A stretch of 64,000 nucleotides of DNA from Lactuca virosa (taxonomy: Eukaryota; Streptophyta; Magnoliopsida; Asterales; Asteraceae), in the NCBI GenBank assembly GCA_928212115.1, contig CAKMRJ010003334.1, forward strand, positions 96,150,342 to 96,214,341, written 5' to 3'. The position numbers and the translations under genes are program-made. How positions within the stretch are numbered: the first letter of the stretch is position 1; each line of letters begins with the position of its first letter. The notes under the pieces were generated by a model. That model made no database searches and was not told the DNA's origin. It saw only the letters and a list, made by a program, of their open reading frames with translations. This document shows positions 1-10,590 of the stretch, piece after piece.

Positions 1-668
1 AAATTCATAACTTTCGCATACGAGCTCCGTTTTCGACGTTCTTTATATCCACGCGTAGGTGAGATTATGTTCTACAACTCTCGTTTAGACTCCGTTGGCT
101 AATTTTGACTTTAATTTTAATATATTATTTTTAGTAGGCCGGGACAGGAAAACTCCGTTATAAACTCGTAACTTCTTCATCCGACATCCGTTTTTGTCTG
201 TCTTTTTACCGTTGCACTACCATTGACGATATCTTCGATTCTCGTTTAGATTGTTTCGGCTAAAAAGCGCTCGATCTCAAATCGAGTATTCGGGTTGCAC
301 ACTGCTAAGTCGAAACTTCGGAAAATCACAACTTCCTCATACGAAGTCAGATTTGGGCGTTCTTTTCACGCACACTCTCGGTTTAACGTATTCTACGACT
401 TTCGTTTAGATCGCTAAGGCTAAATATCGCTCTAACGTAAATTTACTTTTTACGTTGCGCTGTGTCGTGCCGGTTCTGTCGCGAAACTTCGACATGTCAT
501 AACTTCTTCGTTATAACTCGGATTTCGGCGTTCTTTATATTTTCGGAAACCTTGAGACATATACTATAACTTGATTAAGATTAATCCTTCTAAATAATCT
601 TCCATCAAAAAGTCATTTTTGATGCTTATCATCTCTAAATTAACTAGCCCGGATCTACGGGCGTTACA
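1..668 (+). repeat. LTR 3' portion of a Ty3/Gypsy element (truncated by window start)
   Basis: The stretch has no coding capacity and ends GGGCGTTACA at 668, a typical Gypsy LTR terminus. It lies 5' of the gag-pol frame that starts at 1128, so it is probably that element's 5' LTR. It holds four diverged repeats of about 160 bp. No clean tRNA-Met primer binding site follows 668. The wording around 738-770 (CTTTTGGTTATAG then GTCTGCGGATATG) looks like the usual post-PBS leader with the PBS itself decayed. The matching end is not seen in the LTR material after 10960, so the pairing is uncertain. Confidence 0.6.
7..540 (+). repeat. Four diverged ~160-bp tandem repeats inside the LTR
   Basis: Related phrases of the form 'aacttcttcatacgaa...cggatttcggcgttctt' begin near 7, 168, 328 and 497. 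A second phrase, 'ctcgtttaga...ggcta', begins near 76, 238 and 400. Both series have a period of about 160-169 bp, so this part of the LTR grew by tandem duplication and has since diverged. Confidence 0.65.
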
Positions 669-1127
669 GTAGGAGATGCTCTACTCATCCTTTCTTTTGG
701 TTTAAGAAATGGATTATACTCTACTCACTCTATGTTTACTCTTTTGGTTATAGTTAAGTCTGCGGATATGTTCTAGCGTTATTTTTCATGTTTTTCAGTA
801 CGACTGCGAAAATTTCATTTTCGGTAGGTCGGGTTGATGTCGATGTTTTTCCCGGAATTTGGTGTATTGTAGACCTGTTTAGGGTCAAGTTTTCTAGAAT
901 TTATGTATTCAATATTCCAATATAATCGACATGCATTTTCATACTTTTTTAAAAATAACCACTCAATTTCATATTATCCTGTCGCAAGTTGTACTTGTAG
1001 TAGACTTCTTATTCCAATTCATTACAAAATTCATGTTGAACTAAATGTTTTAGTTCAGAGATATCAAATTCATCTTCACTCTTGATATCTTAACATCTTT
1101 TTTATCTTTTAACTTTTATAGTAAAAG
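669..1127 (+). other. 5' leader of the Gypsy element, non-coding
   Basis: About 460 bp between the presumed LTR end and the gag start. It holds a short internal near-duplication (CTCTACTCA... near 676 and 718) but no long open frame and no intact primer binding site. It is AT-rich towards the gag ATG, with TTTATAGTAAAAG just before ATGCCTCC. Confidence 0.45.
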
Positions 1128-2270
1128 ATGCCTCCTCAGAGAAATCCAATACGTAACACTGTTAATGAAGCACCAACACCACCTCCTCAATTCGAATCTG
1201 CTATGTTTCAAGCGGCGGTCACGGCAGCTGTTGCAGCTGCCATGTCTCATATCAACACTCCTGGTGCCAGTGGGTCAGGAACTGGTGCACATCCTTCTAA
1301 CCATGGCGAGAGTCATGGGCACTCGGGAGAGTGTACTTATAAATATTTCTCGAACGCCAAACCCATGACCTTTAACGGGACTGGAGGAGTTATGGCGTTA
1401 AGACAGTGGATTGAGAAGACAGAAACAATTTTCGAAATCTGTTCCTGTCTAGAGAACAGCAAAGTCAAATTTGATGTTTGTACCTTTTCGGATAGAGGTC
1501 TAACATGGTGGAACGGCCATGTTAAGTCACTGACTCTGGTAGTGGCTAACTCTATAAGCTGGGAAAACTTAAAAACTATGTTGATGTGGGAATACTGTCC
1601 GCGAGGAGAAATTCAGAAACTCGAGCAAGAGCTCTGGGGTCTTACAATGGTGGGTTCAGAGATAACAACCTATACCAATATATTCTGTGACTTGGCAATT
1701 CTTTGTCCATAAATGGTTGCTCTGGAGAGCAAAAAGATCGAGAGATATATTTGGGGACTGTCACCCAAGATTCAGTCAAGTGTCTTAGCTTCCAGGCCTG
1801 TTACCTTTGACAGTGCCAAAGAGTTGGCACAGTCTCTTATAGACCATGGAGCCCATCAAAACTCAGTGGTTGCTGCACCAGAACAACCGAAGGGAAACAA
1901 CAACAACAACAATAACAACAACAATAGCAAGAAGAAAGGTTGGAACAAGAGGAAGGGCAAATCTTCTCAAGAATCCTCAAAGAAGCAACAACTAGTGGCA
2001 GTCAATGCTACTATTGTACTTGCTGCTATTCCTGCTAACCCTGCACCAGCTAAGCCTTATGCTGGTAACCTCCCCAAGTGCAACAAGTGCAATTTTCACC
2101 ATAACGGAAATTGCCGAGAAATGTAGTGTCGTAACTGCAACAGAAAAGGGCATACTGCCCGATTTTGTAGATCACCACCCCAACCAATTAACCAAGTACC
2201 TGCCGCTGGAGTAGGTCAAGCATGCTACAAATGCGGTGATATGGGGAATTTCAAGAGAGATTGTCTAAAA
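1128..2270 (+). pseudogene. gag: Ty3/Gypsy gag (capsid and nucleocapsid), broken by stops
   Basis: This encodes the structural Gag of a Ty3/Gypsy retrotransposon, which packages element RNA in a cytoplasmic particle. The ATG at 1128 opens a Pro/Ala-rich N terminus, followed by a retrotrans_gag core (RQWIEKTETIFEIC, then LTWWNGHV and YCPRGEIQKLEQELW). A basic linker with an Asn run (about 1896-1930) comes next, then CCHC knuckles. The first (CNKCNFHHNGNC) is interrupted just downstream by TAG at 2124. A second reads CRNCNRKGHTARFC. A third reads CYKCGDMGNFKRDC, where Asn replaces the zinc-binding His. An additional in-frame TAA lies at 1710. The frame stays the same across these stops, so this is recent decay by point mutation. 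Confidence 0.85.
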
Positions 2271-4230
2271 GCTGGAAATGCTGGTGGAGTTGGGAGAATT
2301 TTAGCTTTGGGTCACGAAGAAGCGGTGGCAGACCCTGAGCTGGTCACGGGTACGTTTCTTCTCAACAACACTTATGCATTCATTCTATTTGATTGTGGTG
2401 CTGAGAAGAGATTTGTGAGCCATAATTTCAAACATTTTCTAAATCAAAACTCCCAACCACTAAATGAAACTTTCACAGACGAAATGGCTTACGGGAAATC
2501 TGAATCCACCAATGATATATACATAGGATGTACTCTTACCTTGAATAACTTTTTGTTCCCAATAGACCTTATGCCGGTCTCTATCAAAAGTTTCGACGTC
2601 ATAATAGGTATGGATTGGTTGTGCCCTAACCATGCTGACATCCTATGCTATGAAAGAGCCATTCGTCCGAACTTGCCAACTAATGAAATTCTTGTTATTT
2701 ACGGCGAAAAACCCGCAACGAACCTTCAGATCATTTCTTTCATCAAGGCATAGAAGTACCTTCGCAAAGAGTACTGTGCTTTCTTAGCTCACGTGGTAGA
2801 AAAAAAGCAAGAAGTGAAAGACATCGCGAGCATTCCTGATGTCTGCAACTTTCCCGACGATCTTCCAGGAGTGCCTCCTGAACGACAAGTCGAATTCAGA
2901 ATCGACTTAATCCCTAGGGCTACCCCTGTAGCCAAATCCCCGTATCGTCTTGCACCTTCTGAAATGCAGGAATTATCCAGCCAGCTTAACGAACTCCTTA
3001 GCAAAGGTTTCATAAGACCAAGCTTCTCACCCTGGGGAGCGCCGGTTTTGTTCGTGAAAAAGAAGGATGGATCATTCCGTATGTGCATAGACTACCGCGA
3101 ACTGAATAAACTTACCATCAAGAATCGATATCCTCTGCCTCGCATTGATGACCTGTTTGACCAACTTCAAGGTGCGAGCTACTTCTCAAAAATAGACTTA
3201 AGATCCGGGTATCATCAGTTATGGATTTTAGAGGAGGACATTCCCAAAACTGCGTTCAGAACTCGTTATGGTCATTACGAGTTTGTAGTGATGCCATTCG
3301 GATTGAAGAATGCACCTGCTGTATTCATGGATCTAATGAATAGAGTGTGTAGTCCATTCCTGGACAAATTCGCCATAGTCTTCATTGATGACATCCTTAT
3401 CTACTCAAGAAGTGAAAAGGAACATGGCCAATATCTTCGTCAAATATTGCAAACTCTTAGAACAGAGAAACTCTATGCGAAGTTCTCAAAATGTGAATTT
3501 TAGATCAGGATGGTTGATTTCCTAGGTCACGTGGTCAGGTCAAAAGGAATACACGTCGACCCTTCCAAAATAAAGGCAATTGAAAACTGGTCAGCACCCA
3601 AAACACCTACAGAAATCCGTCAATTCTTAGGTCTTGCTGGCTACTATCGTAGATTCATCCAGAATTGCTCTCGAATCGCTAAACCTCTTACCACCCTGAC
3701 ACAAAAGGGTGTAACTTTTAGCTGGGGAGAAAAGCAAGAAACAACGTTCCAAACGCTGAAGCGAGCTTTGTGTAGTGCACCGATCCTGTCTCTTCCTGAA
3801 GGGACAGAGGATTTCGTAGTGTACTGTGATGCTTCTAATCAAGGGCTTGGGTGTGTTCTTATGCAAAGAGGAAAGGTTATATCCTACGCCTCAAGACAGC
3901 TTAAAACACATGAGGTCAACTATACAACACATGACCTTGAGCTAGGAGCAGTGGTATTTGCTCTGAAGATCTGGAGACATTATTTATATGGCATGAAATG
4001 CACAATATTCACGGACCATAAAAGTCTCCAGCATATCTTCGATCAGAAAGAACCGAACATGAGACAACGACAGTGGGTGGAGCTACTGAACGACTACGAA
4101 TGTGAGATTCTTTATCACCCTGGTAAAACTAACGTAGTAGCTGACGCCCTTAGCAAAAAGGAATACTCGAGACGCCGAGTAAAGTCGTTGACCATGACAA
4201 TCCATTCACATCTGTCCACACAGATCAGAG
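2271..4230 (+). pseudogene. pol: Ty3/Gypsy pol: protease, reverse transcriptase and RNase H, broken
   Basis: It continues in the gag frame. The aspartic protease has FDCGAEKRFVS near 2390, where DSGA is usual, so the active-site Ser is Cys. A TAG at 2751 separates protease from reverse transcriptase. RT starts near 2793 with the motifs GFIRPSFSPWGAPVLFVKKKDG, RMCIDYRELN, YHQL and the catalytic FIDDILIYS. TAG at 3501 replaces the Trp expected after KCEF. The frame then resumes with the RT connection (FLGLAGYYRRFI) and RNase H (VVYCDASNQGLGCVL, HDLELGAVVFALK, TDHKSLQHIF, ADALSKKE). RT copies element RNA into cDNA and RNase H removes the template. The domain order PR-RT-RH-INT is that of Metaviridae-type plant Gypsy elements. 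Confidence 0.9.
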
Positions 4231-5613
4231 AGGCTCAACTCGAGGCCTTAAAACCTGAAAACATGGCAGGTGAAACCCTGGTAGGAATGGATAAAAACTT
4301 CAAATTCAGGGATGATGGAGTCTATTGTTTCATGAACCGGATCTGGACACTAAAGTTCGGTGGTTACAGAGACGTGGTTATGAACGAAGCACACAAAACC
4401 CGATACTCCATACATCCAGGTTCAGACAAGATGTATCTGGACCTCAAGAAACTGTACCGGTGGCCTAATATGAAGGCCGAAATCGCTACCTTTGTGGGCA
4501 AGTGTCTTACTTGTGCCAAAGTCAAGGTAGAATACCAGAAACCTTCAGGTTTATTGCAACAACCTGAAATCCCTAAATGGAGGTGGGAGCGGATTACAAT
4601 GGATTTCATAACTAAAGTTACCCAATACATCGGGTGGTTATAATACTATTTGGGTAATCGTCGATAGATTAACCAAATCCGCACACTTCTTACCAATCAA
4701 AGAGACCGACAAGATGGAGAAGCTAACAAGAACTTACCTCAAGGAGATCGTTAGACTGCATGGTGTGCCAATATCTATTATTTCAGACCGAGATAGTAGA
4801 TTCAATTCTCGTTTCTAGCAGTCTTTACAAAAAATCTTTGAGAACTAGGCTGGACATGAGTACAGCCTACCATCCACAAACCGACGGACAAAGTGAGAGG
4901 ACGATTCAAACTTTAGAATACATGTTGCGAGCTTGTGTAATAGACTTTGGAAAGGCATGGGATACTCATTTACCCCTTATCGAATTCTCTTACAACAACA
5001 GTTATCACACTAGCATAATGGTTGCTCCTTTCGAAGCCCTCTATGGCCGCAAGTGCATATCACCTCTGTGTTGGGCTGAAGTAGGTGACACACAGCTAGC
5101 TAGAAGTCAAGTTCCTGACAGTGCTCTTACTGGTCCGGAAATCATTCGCGAAACTACGGAGAAAATCATACAAATTTGGGAGCGACTTAAAGCTTCCAGA
5201 GATAGACAGAAAAGTTACGCTGACAAAAGAAGAAAACCTTTGGAATTCCAGGTTGGTAACCGCGTCATGTTGAAGGTCTCACCCTGGAAGGGCATGATAC
5301 GCTTTGGAAAGCGTGACAAGCAGAATCCAAGGTATATACGACCATTTGAGATTCTTGCTAGAATCGGTCCAGTAGCTTACAAACTCCGACTACCTCAAGA
5401 ATTAAGTAACATACATCTCGTTTTCCACATCTCCAACTTGAAAAAGTGTTTATCCGACGAGACTCTTGTTATCCCACTCGATGAGATCGAGGTAAACGAG
5501 AATCTCAACTTCGTGGAAGAACCCGTAGAGATTTTAGACAGGGATGTAAAGAGAACTAAACAAAGTAGTATCCCGATAGTGAAGGTTCGCCGGAATGCAA
5601 AACGGGGACTTGC
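4231..5613 (+). pseudogene. int: Ty3/Gypsy integrase with degenerate C-terminal (chromodomain-type) region, interrupted
   Basis: Integrase inserts cDNA into chromosomes. The HHCC zinc domain is seen at about 4380-4530 (HKTRYSIHPGSDKMY, then CLTCAKVK). The catalytic core follows with MDFITK, IVDRLTKSAHF and STAYHPQTDGQSERT. The frame is lost near 4625-4645, a TAG at 4816 replaces an expected Trp, and a run of seven A near 4835 shifts frame again. From there the frame is open through the GPVAYKLRLP and PVEILDRDVKR signatures. It is cut at 5613 by the Copia insertion, and the coding end lies at 10838-10900. The C terminus resembles the chromodomain-like tail of Tekay-type chromoviruses; the lineage is inferred from memory of these motifs. 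Confidence 0.85.
5609..5613 (+). repeat. Target-site duplication CTTGC, left copy
   Basis: CTTGC immediately precedes the TGTTGGG start of the nested Copia LTR and is repeated exactly at 10838-10842 after the second LTR. Five base pairs is the usual TSD size for LTR retrotransposons, so both element boundaries are fixed. Confidence 0.95.
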
Positions 5614-6009
5614 TGTTGGGTCTAAATTTGGTTTATACTTTGCTTTTCTAGTTAAATGTATTTTTTATGTAATGATTGTATGTGTTTGCGGTTTGTGTGT
5701 ACGGTCGTACACGGGTGTACGGCCGTACACCCGTGTACAACCCATGTCTCATATATATATAGTGAGGAGTGCATGTGAGGAGTAGAAGGCTAGAGAAGAG
5801 GAGCATGTTCTAGAGAGAGAAACTAGAGAGAAGAATAGTGTGCGTGAGAGAATCTTGTGTAAGGAGCATCATTCATATCTTCAATACATTCAAAAATTCA
5901 AGTTATTCTTCTTCTCCTTCTCGTCTATTGATCTGGCATCATCCGTTTGATTGGGATTCCGCACCATCAAACGGATCTGATTGATACACAAGCAGATTGG
6001 GGACTTACA
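5614..6009 (+). repeat. 5' LTR of the nested Copia element
   Basis: It starts TGTTGGGTCTAAATTTGG and ends GGGGACTTACA, 396 bp. It matches the 3' LTR almost throughout except for a ~47-bp block present only in the 3' copy. It carries a 32-bp perfect palindrome at 5707-5738 and a TATATATATA tract near 5751-5760 that could serve as a promoter. Confidence 0.95.
5707..5738 (+). promoter_or_regulatory. 32-bp perfect palindrome in Copia LTR
   Basis: The half-site is GTACACGGGTGTACGG followed by its exact reverse complement. The 3' LTR keeps a 30-bp version (10488-10517). Clustered palindromes in the LTR are a described hallmark of Sireviruses. A regulatory or structural role is inference. Confidence 0.8.
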
Positions 6010-6011
6010 AG

Positions 6012-6023
6012 TGGTATCAGAGC
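6012..6023 (+). other. Primer binding site (tRNA-Met type)
   Basis: TGGTATCAGAGC lies two bases after the LTR end. It is the sequence complementary to the 3' end of plant initiator methionine tRNA, used to prime minus-strand DNA synthesis in most plant LTR elements. Confidence 0.95.
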
Positions 6024-6767
6024 TTGGATTGTATCAATCAATTTTGTCAGATCTGGAGCTTATTTGATCTTATTTTTGAAGGATTTTTGCGTTTTTGGAT
6101 AGATCTCTAAAAATTAGTGGGGGTTTGTTCTTCGCATTTTTCATAAAAATGAGTTTTTGATCGAGTTTTGGAGCAAAAATGGTGAAAAACATCGTTTTTT
6201 TCGCGATCTGATTGAAGGTGTGCGGCCAGTTGAAGGTGTACGGCTCGGAGTGTGCGGCTTGGTGGTTTACGGCTCAGTGGACAGCTAGGGAATACGGCTC
6301 AGTGGCTTACTTGCAGTGTGCTTCTATTAAAAAAGGAGGGGGGGATTTTGGGGGTGCAAGGAATCGAACTCAAGACCTCTAACTCTTCAAACACGCGCCT
6401 TAACCATCTCATCTAGCTTGCTGGATGGTTTTTCCCTTCCAAATTTAATTCAAAAAAGGCTTCTTTTTTGCGCACCTAATTTCGCCAATTTGACATTTTT
6501 AGCCCAAAATCAATTTTCTTTTAATTTTAAATTACATTTTCAACCCAAAATTTTAGTTTTTAATTTTTGATTTTTACTTTTGAATTTTTACTTAAAATTT
6601 TGACTTTGACTTCCAAGTTTGACCTTTGACTTTAAACTTTGAATTTTTCGTTTAACCTTTAATTTTTCAAATTTAGCTTTTCGGTTTGACTTTTAAGTTT
6701 GACTTTTTCAATTTGACTTTTAAGTTTGACTTTTGAGTTTTTATTCAAAGGGCATATTTTTAAAATA
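6024..6767 (+). other. Copia 5' leader, non-coding
   Basis: About 740 bp between the primer binding site and the gag ATG. The first part repeats 'tgtgcggc / gtacggctc' phrases (6215-6300). The second holds a tRNA-like module on the minus strand (6350-6420). The last (6500-6760) is T-rich, with repeated TTTGACTTT(T/A)A phrases. Confidence 0.6.
6350..6420 (-). other. tRNA-like / SINE-like module in the Copia leader
   Basis: Read on the minus strand, this gives an A-box-like GATGAGATGGTTAAGGCG (6396-6413), then about 25 nt later a B-box-like GAGTTCGATTCC (6360-6371) followed by TTGCACC. Spacing and order match an RNA polymerase III tRNA promoter. A full cloverleaf was not confirmed by eye, so this is either a tRNA pseudogene or the head of a tRNA-derived SINE captured by the element. 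Confidence 0.5.
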
Positions 6768-8248
6768 ATGAGTTCTTCAAACACCAAAGTCAATGAAATT
6801 TCTTGTTCTCAAACATGCATTGATAAAGTTAAAAATCTTCTTGAGCATATAGAATTATTACGTAGAGAGAACGAGGACTTGAGATATGAAGGGTATCAAC
6901 TTAGAAAAGGACAGAAACCCCTGAAGGTTGAATTAGAAGCAAAAACCAAAGACTTTAGAAAACTTCAGGAAGAGTATAGTACTAAGAGTGCACATTATAG
7001 ATATGTAACTGAACAACTTGTTGAGGTAACTGCTGAGCTTGACACATTGAAAAATAAATTTTAAAATGCAGATTTTACTTTTAGAAAATTTGATGTGTCA
7101 AGTGAAGTAGTTGCATCAATGATAGAAACTAATTTGAAATTCAAAGAGAATTAGCAAAAGGGTTTAGGATATGACAAAGTGCCTCCTCCTTTTAATCATA
7201 CTTATACAAATATCCCTTTGACAAAAGAGGAAATGGACAGAGAGCCACATCTTAAATATGGATTTGTGTCAGGAGGTAGTATTAATGTTGAAAATACTAA
7301 TGTTTCTACTTCCTATGCAGATCAACCTCTAAGTCATTGCAGGCAAGCTTCTGAAGAGAGTGTGTCTGATAATAAGATTGTTTCAAAGTCTGATGACTTA
7401 AATTTTTTCGATATATTTTTGATGATATCTTTGATAATTCTACAGTGATTGTGCAAGAAAGTGTTGAGCTGAACGATCCTAATGCTTCTACTTCTTGTAC
7501 AGGTAAAGTAATAGAGGATGAGAACAAGGAGAAAACTATTGATCAAACGAATGTCTCCTTGAACTTTGAATCTGTTGCTTCGAACTCAGTTGCTTCTGAT
7601 CAACCTGTTGTTGAGAAATACAGGCCACCAATTCCAGTGAAACAGAGTGCCTGTTGCAAGTGTGCTTGTGGGAAAAATAAAAGACAAGGCAAGGATACGC
7701 CACCAGGGGCAGGAAGAAACAACTTCCCAATGAATAAAAAGACTTGCTTTCACTGTGGAACACCTGGACACATTACCAGAAATTGTCCAAATCGCGCATA
7801 CGTTCCCTACTATGCACAAGGCTGGCAGAACGCGCCAAGAGGGAGATTTTCCAAAAGAAACCCCTCAAGGTCACGTTCAGACAATGGCGACTGGAATGCC
7901 ACGAAGGCCAATAATCAAAATCCCAAGGGCAATAAGGGAATGACGGCCAAGAAGCAAAGATCAAGAGATGCTCCAGTGAAGCCAAGACCGGTTAGGTCAA
8001 AGCCATCTCAACGGCCGACATCAAGCTCAAAAGCAAGTACCGAGGCACCCATCCGCTCGAAAAAGAAATGGGTTAAACACAACTACAGATGGGTACCAAA
8101 GGTTCAATCTCCCAAATCATCTAATGCGTCTAATATTTCTACATCTTCTGTTTGTGATAAACATGACATGTCATGGGAGAGAGTACCTTGCAAAGATGAC
8201 AAAGGTCGACCCAGTTTCAAAATAGACTGGGTTCCAAAGACCAACTAA
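6768..8248 (+). pseudogene. gag: Copia gag (coiled-coil plus CCHC nucleocapsid), broken
   Basis: ATG at 6768 starts a charged, helix-rich segment (LLEHIELLRRENEDLRYEG, then LRKGQKPLKVELEAKTKD) predicted to be a coiled coil. In-frame stops lie at 7062 (TAA) and 7152 (TAG). The frame resumes with VPPPFNHTYTNIPLTKEEM, a Gag segment seen in Sireviruses, and shifts near 7430-7445. The last part (7445-8248) is open and holds CFHCGTPGHITRNC (about 7744-7786), a complete CCHC zinc knuckle, then a basic Ser/Arg/Lys-rich tail ending in WVPKTN. Gag assembles the particle and binds element RNA. Two stops and one frameshift mean no full-length Gag is made from this copy. Confidence 0.8.
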
Positions 8249-8480
8249 TCCCGCTCTGTGTCGGAGCAGCTATGGAGGCATATCTTCAGACTTCGGTTTG
8301 TTGGTAGTGGCTGTTCCAGGCACATGATAGGAGACATCTCCCAACTGTACAACACTCAGAACATTGTTTAAGAGTATGTGTCCTTTACGGGAAAGGAAGA
8401 AAGGAGGGGATCACTCATGGGGTTAGTGCTTAATGACATGAAGAATTTTCAGATCTGTTCTGAGATTATGCGTGCTGTTC
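8249..8480 (+). pseudogene. Copia protease remnant
   Basis: Just after gag the translation RFVGSGCSRHMIGD (about 8293-8335) matches the Copia aspartic protease signature, usually written DSGCSRHMTGD. Gly replaces the catalytic Asp, so the enzyme would be inactive. Frame-disrupted residues resembling the downstream protease region (EYVSFTGKERRGG) follow to about 8430. No integrase or RT motif can be found after it. Confidence 0.6.
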
Positions 8481-10381
8481 TCAGACCTTCTAGATGCAAA
8501 TTCAATCGGTGACTTACGGTTTGAGTTTTCTTCTCTATACTCCTGAGCTTATCTTAAACTGATTCATTTTGAAGACAATTTTTTATTTCCTTATATGTCT
8601 TTCTTTAGTAGATTGTTTTGGGAAGTGATATGAAGTATAGTGCTAAAGGGCAATTTATGATGCGTGTAATGCACTAAAGTCGAATTGTCTAGACTCTGTA
8701 TTCAATGTGCTGGTAGGCACAAAGGATTCAAAAGGACTAGACTTAAATTGACAATGAAAGGACTTGACAGTATTGACTGAGATAGTTTCATTTGGACAGA
8801 CCATACGACGCTCGGGTAGATTGAGCAGTGAGATAAACATGGGAACCTGCGAGATACACTAAAAGTTAATTATCTAGAACTGTGGCTCAACATTTCCTTT
8901 ATGTATGGACTCATGTCCTTAATTCCTGTATTGATAGGGCAACTGGGGGTTCTGATAAAGTAGGTATGTAGGAAATTATTTTCTTGCTTTCTATCTGTCA
9001 GTCATATGTTGCTTCCTTTGCGTGATTGGAACATATCCGACCTAGATTGCAACATATTCAACTCTAATTCTACGCACCTCCTTATCTATGAAATTCTTTC
9101 TATCTGTTATCCACATGATGTCCCCTCTGCGTGATTGGAAGATCCGACCTGGGACACAGCATATGCAACATTCTACCTCTCAATCCCTCTATATATGTTA
9201 GTCATATGTTGTCCCCTCTGCGTGATTGAAAGAGATCCGACCTGGGACACAACATATGCACCCACTTCTATATCTGATTTCTTCCTTAATAATTGTTTAC
9301 TCACCTAAAGTAAGGAGTTCTTTGGAAGTTCTTGATTACCGGGGTATATCGGGAAGTGGGAGACATGTTCTAGTACATCTAAAACTGAACCATTTAATAG
9401 GTTTTCTGTAGATCTTGCTACTTAATTTATGTGGACAACAATATCCTTGGTCGTCGTCAGCTAAATGTCCATTTAGGAATATATATCACAATGACTTGTC
9501 ACTCATAATCTGTCCAAATTATCAACATCCTTTGTGTTTTAGTGGACCACAATACCGGTGATTGACCAGATCTAGACATGCAGGCGTGTGCTGATAAACG
9601 ATATTGTATTGTTTGACAACTTTGATCCCAAATATTTTTGTTTTTGTTAAATTTGTTCATAGTTTTCCTCTATGCACAAATTTAGGGGGAGAATTTAAAA
9701 AAAAAATTCAAAAATCAAACAAAAATTAGAAAATTAAAAATCCAAAAATAGTGTTATTTCTGTTTTATTTCTTGTTCAAAAAAAAATCAAAAATCCAAAA
9801 ATATTTTATTGTGTGCTAAGTTTTCTATTAGTTTTGTTTTGTATTGAAAGTGAATTCAGATGTAGATGAAACTCATGGAGACTGTGTCGAAAATTTCTGA
9901 GCCAAAGCTTCGTCCGTGATCATCGAAGAATTCTCATTCGAAGGAGCAAGAAATGAAGATTATTCTTTCATCATTCAATCCTTCAACCCCATAAGCAAGG
10001 TCAAGCTGCACTTGAAGATTATGTGACAGACTGCATTGAAGCCTCCTCAATCAATTTGCTGCTATCTTGTACCTGCTGAAGTGATCCAGAAGATTAGATT
10101 TCTCTCTGATAGTCTCTCTGAAGATTCTCAAGGTGAAAGCGCTATCTCTCAAGAATCTTTTCAAGAAGCATCCTCACCCACCGTGCGTTCAAAGCAAAAT
10201 TATGAAGAAAAGCCCAACTGCTCAAGATGAATTCATTCATAGAAGATTCATATGTTCATCTTGAAGTTGTGAAGAATTTGAAGATTAATGCTGAAGCCAA
10301 GCTCCCAGTGAAGATTGACAAGAAAAGCCAGCTACTTTTTAGGAGGAGCTTGTTGAGTCAATTAGAAAAGAAAGCTATAAA
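8481..10381 (+). other. Long non-coding spacer of the Copia element (pol deleted)
   Basis: About 1.9 kb with no recognisable protein domain, in the place where integrase-RT-RNase H should be. It has three hairpin-forming repeats (9000-9260) and a second purine tract AGGGGGAG near 9684-9691 followed by A-rich DNA. It also has a late stretch of short open frames rich in 'gaagatt', for example near 10036-10230. I recognise no protein in it. Confidence 0.55.
9000..9262 (+). repeat. Three imperfect repeats with inverted CATATGTTG/CAACATATG arms
   Basis: Units start near 9003, 9112 and 9201. The third reads CATATGTTGTCCCC, then TGCGTGATTG, then ATCCGACCTGGGACACAACATATG, so its arms can pair as a stem around a conserved loop. 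The period is about 90-110 bp. Function is unknown. Confidence 0.6.
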
Positions 10382-10393
10382 CCAAGGGGGAGA
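10382..10393 (+). other. Polypurine tract of the Copia element
   Basis: CCAAGGGGGAGA directly precedes the 3' LTR start. This purine tract primes plus-strand DNA synthesis, and a GGGGGAGATTGTTAG junction is typical of many Copia elements. Confidence 0.9.
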
Positions 10394-10394
10394 T

Positions 10395-10558
10395 TGTTAG
10401 GTCTAAATTTGGTTTATACTTTGCTTTTCTAGTTAAATGTATTTTTATGTAATGATTGTATGTGTTTGCGGTTTGTGTGTACGGCCTTACACGGGTGTAC
10501 GGCCGTACACCCGTGTACGGCCCATGTCTCATATAAACTTATATTTTTCCCCAAAAAT

Positions 10559-10590
<32 letters not shown>

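Noticed and set aside
2789..4630. Minus-strand frames within Gypsy pol
   Set aside because: Shadows of the + strand RT, RNase H and integrase, which have all expected motifs.
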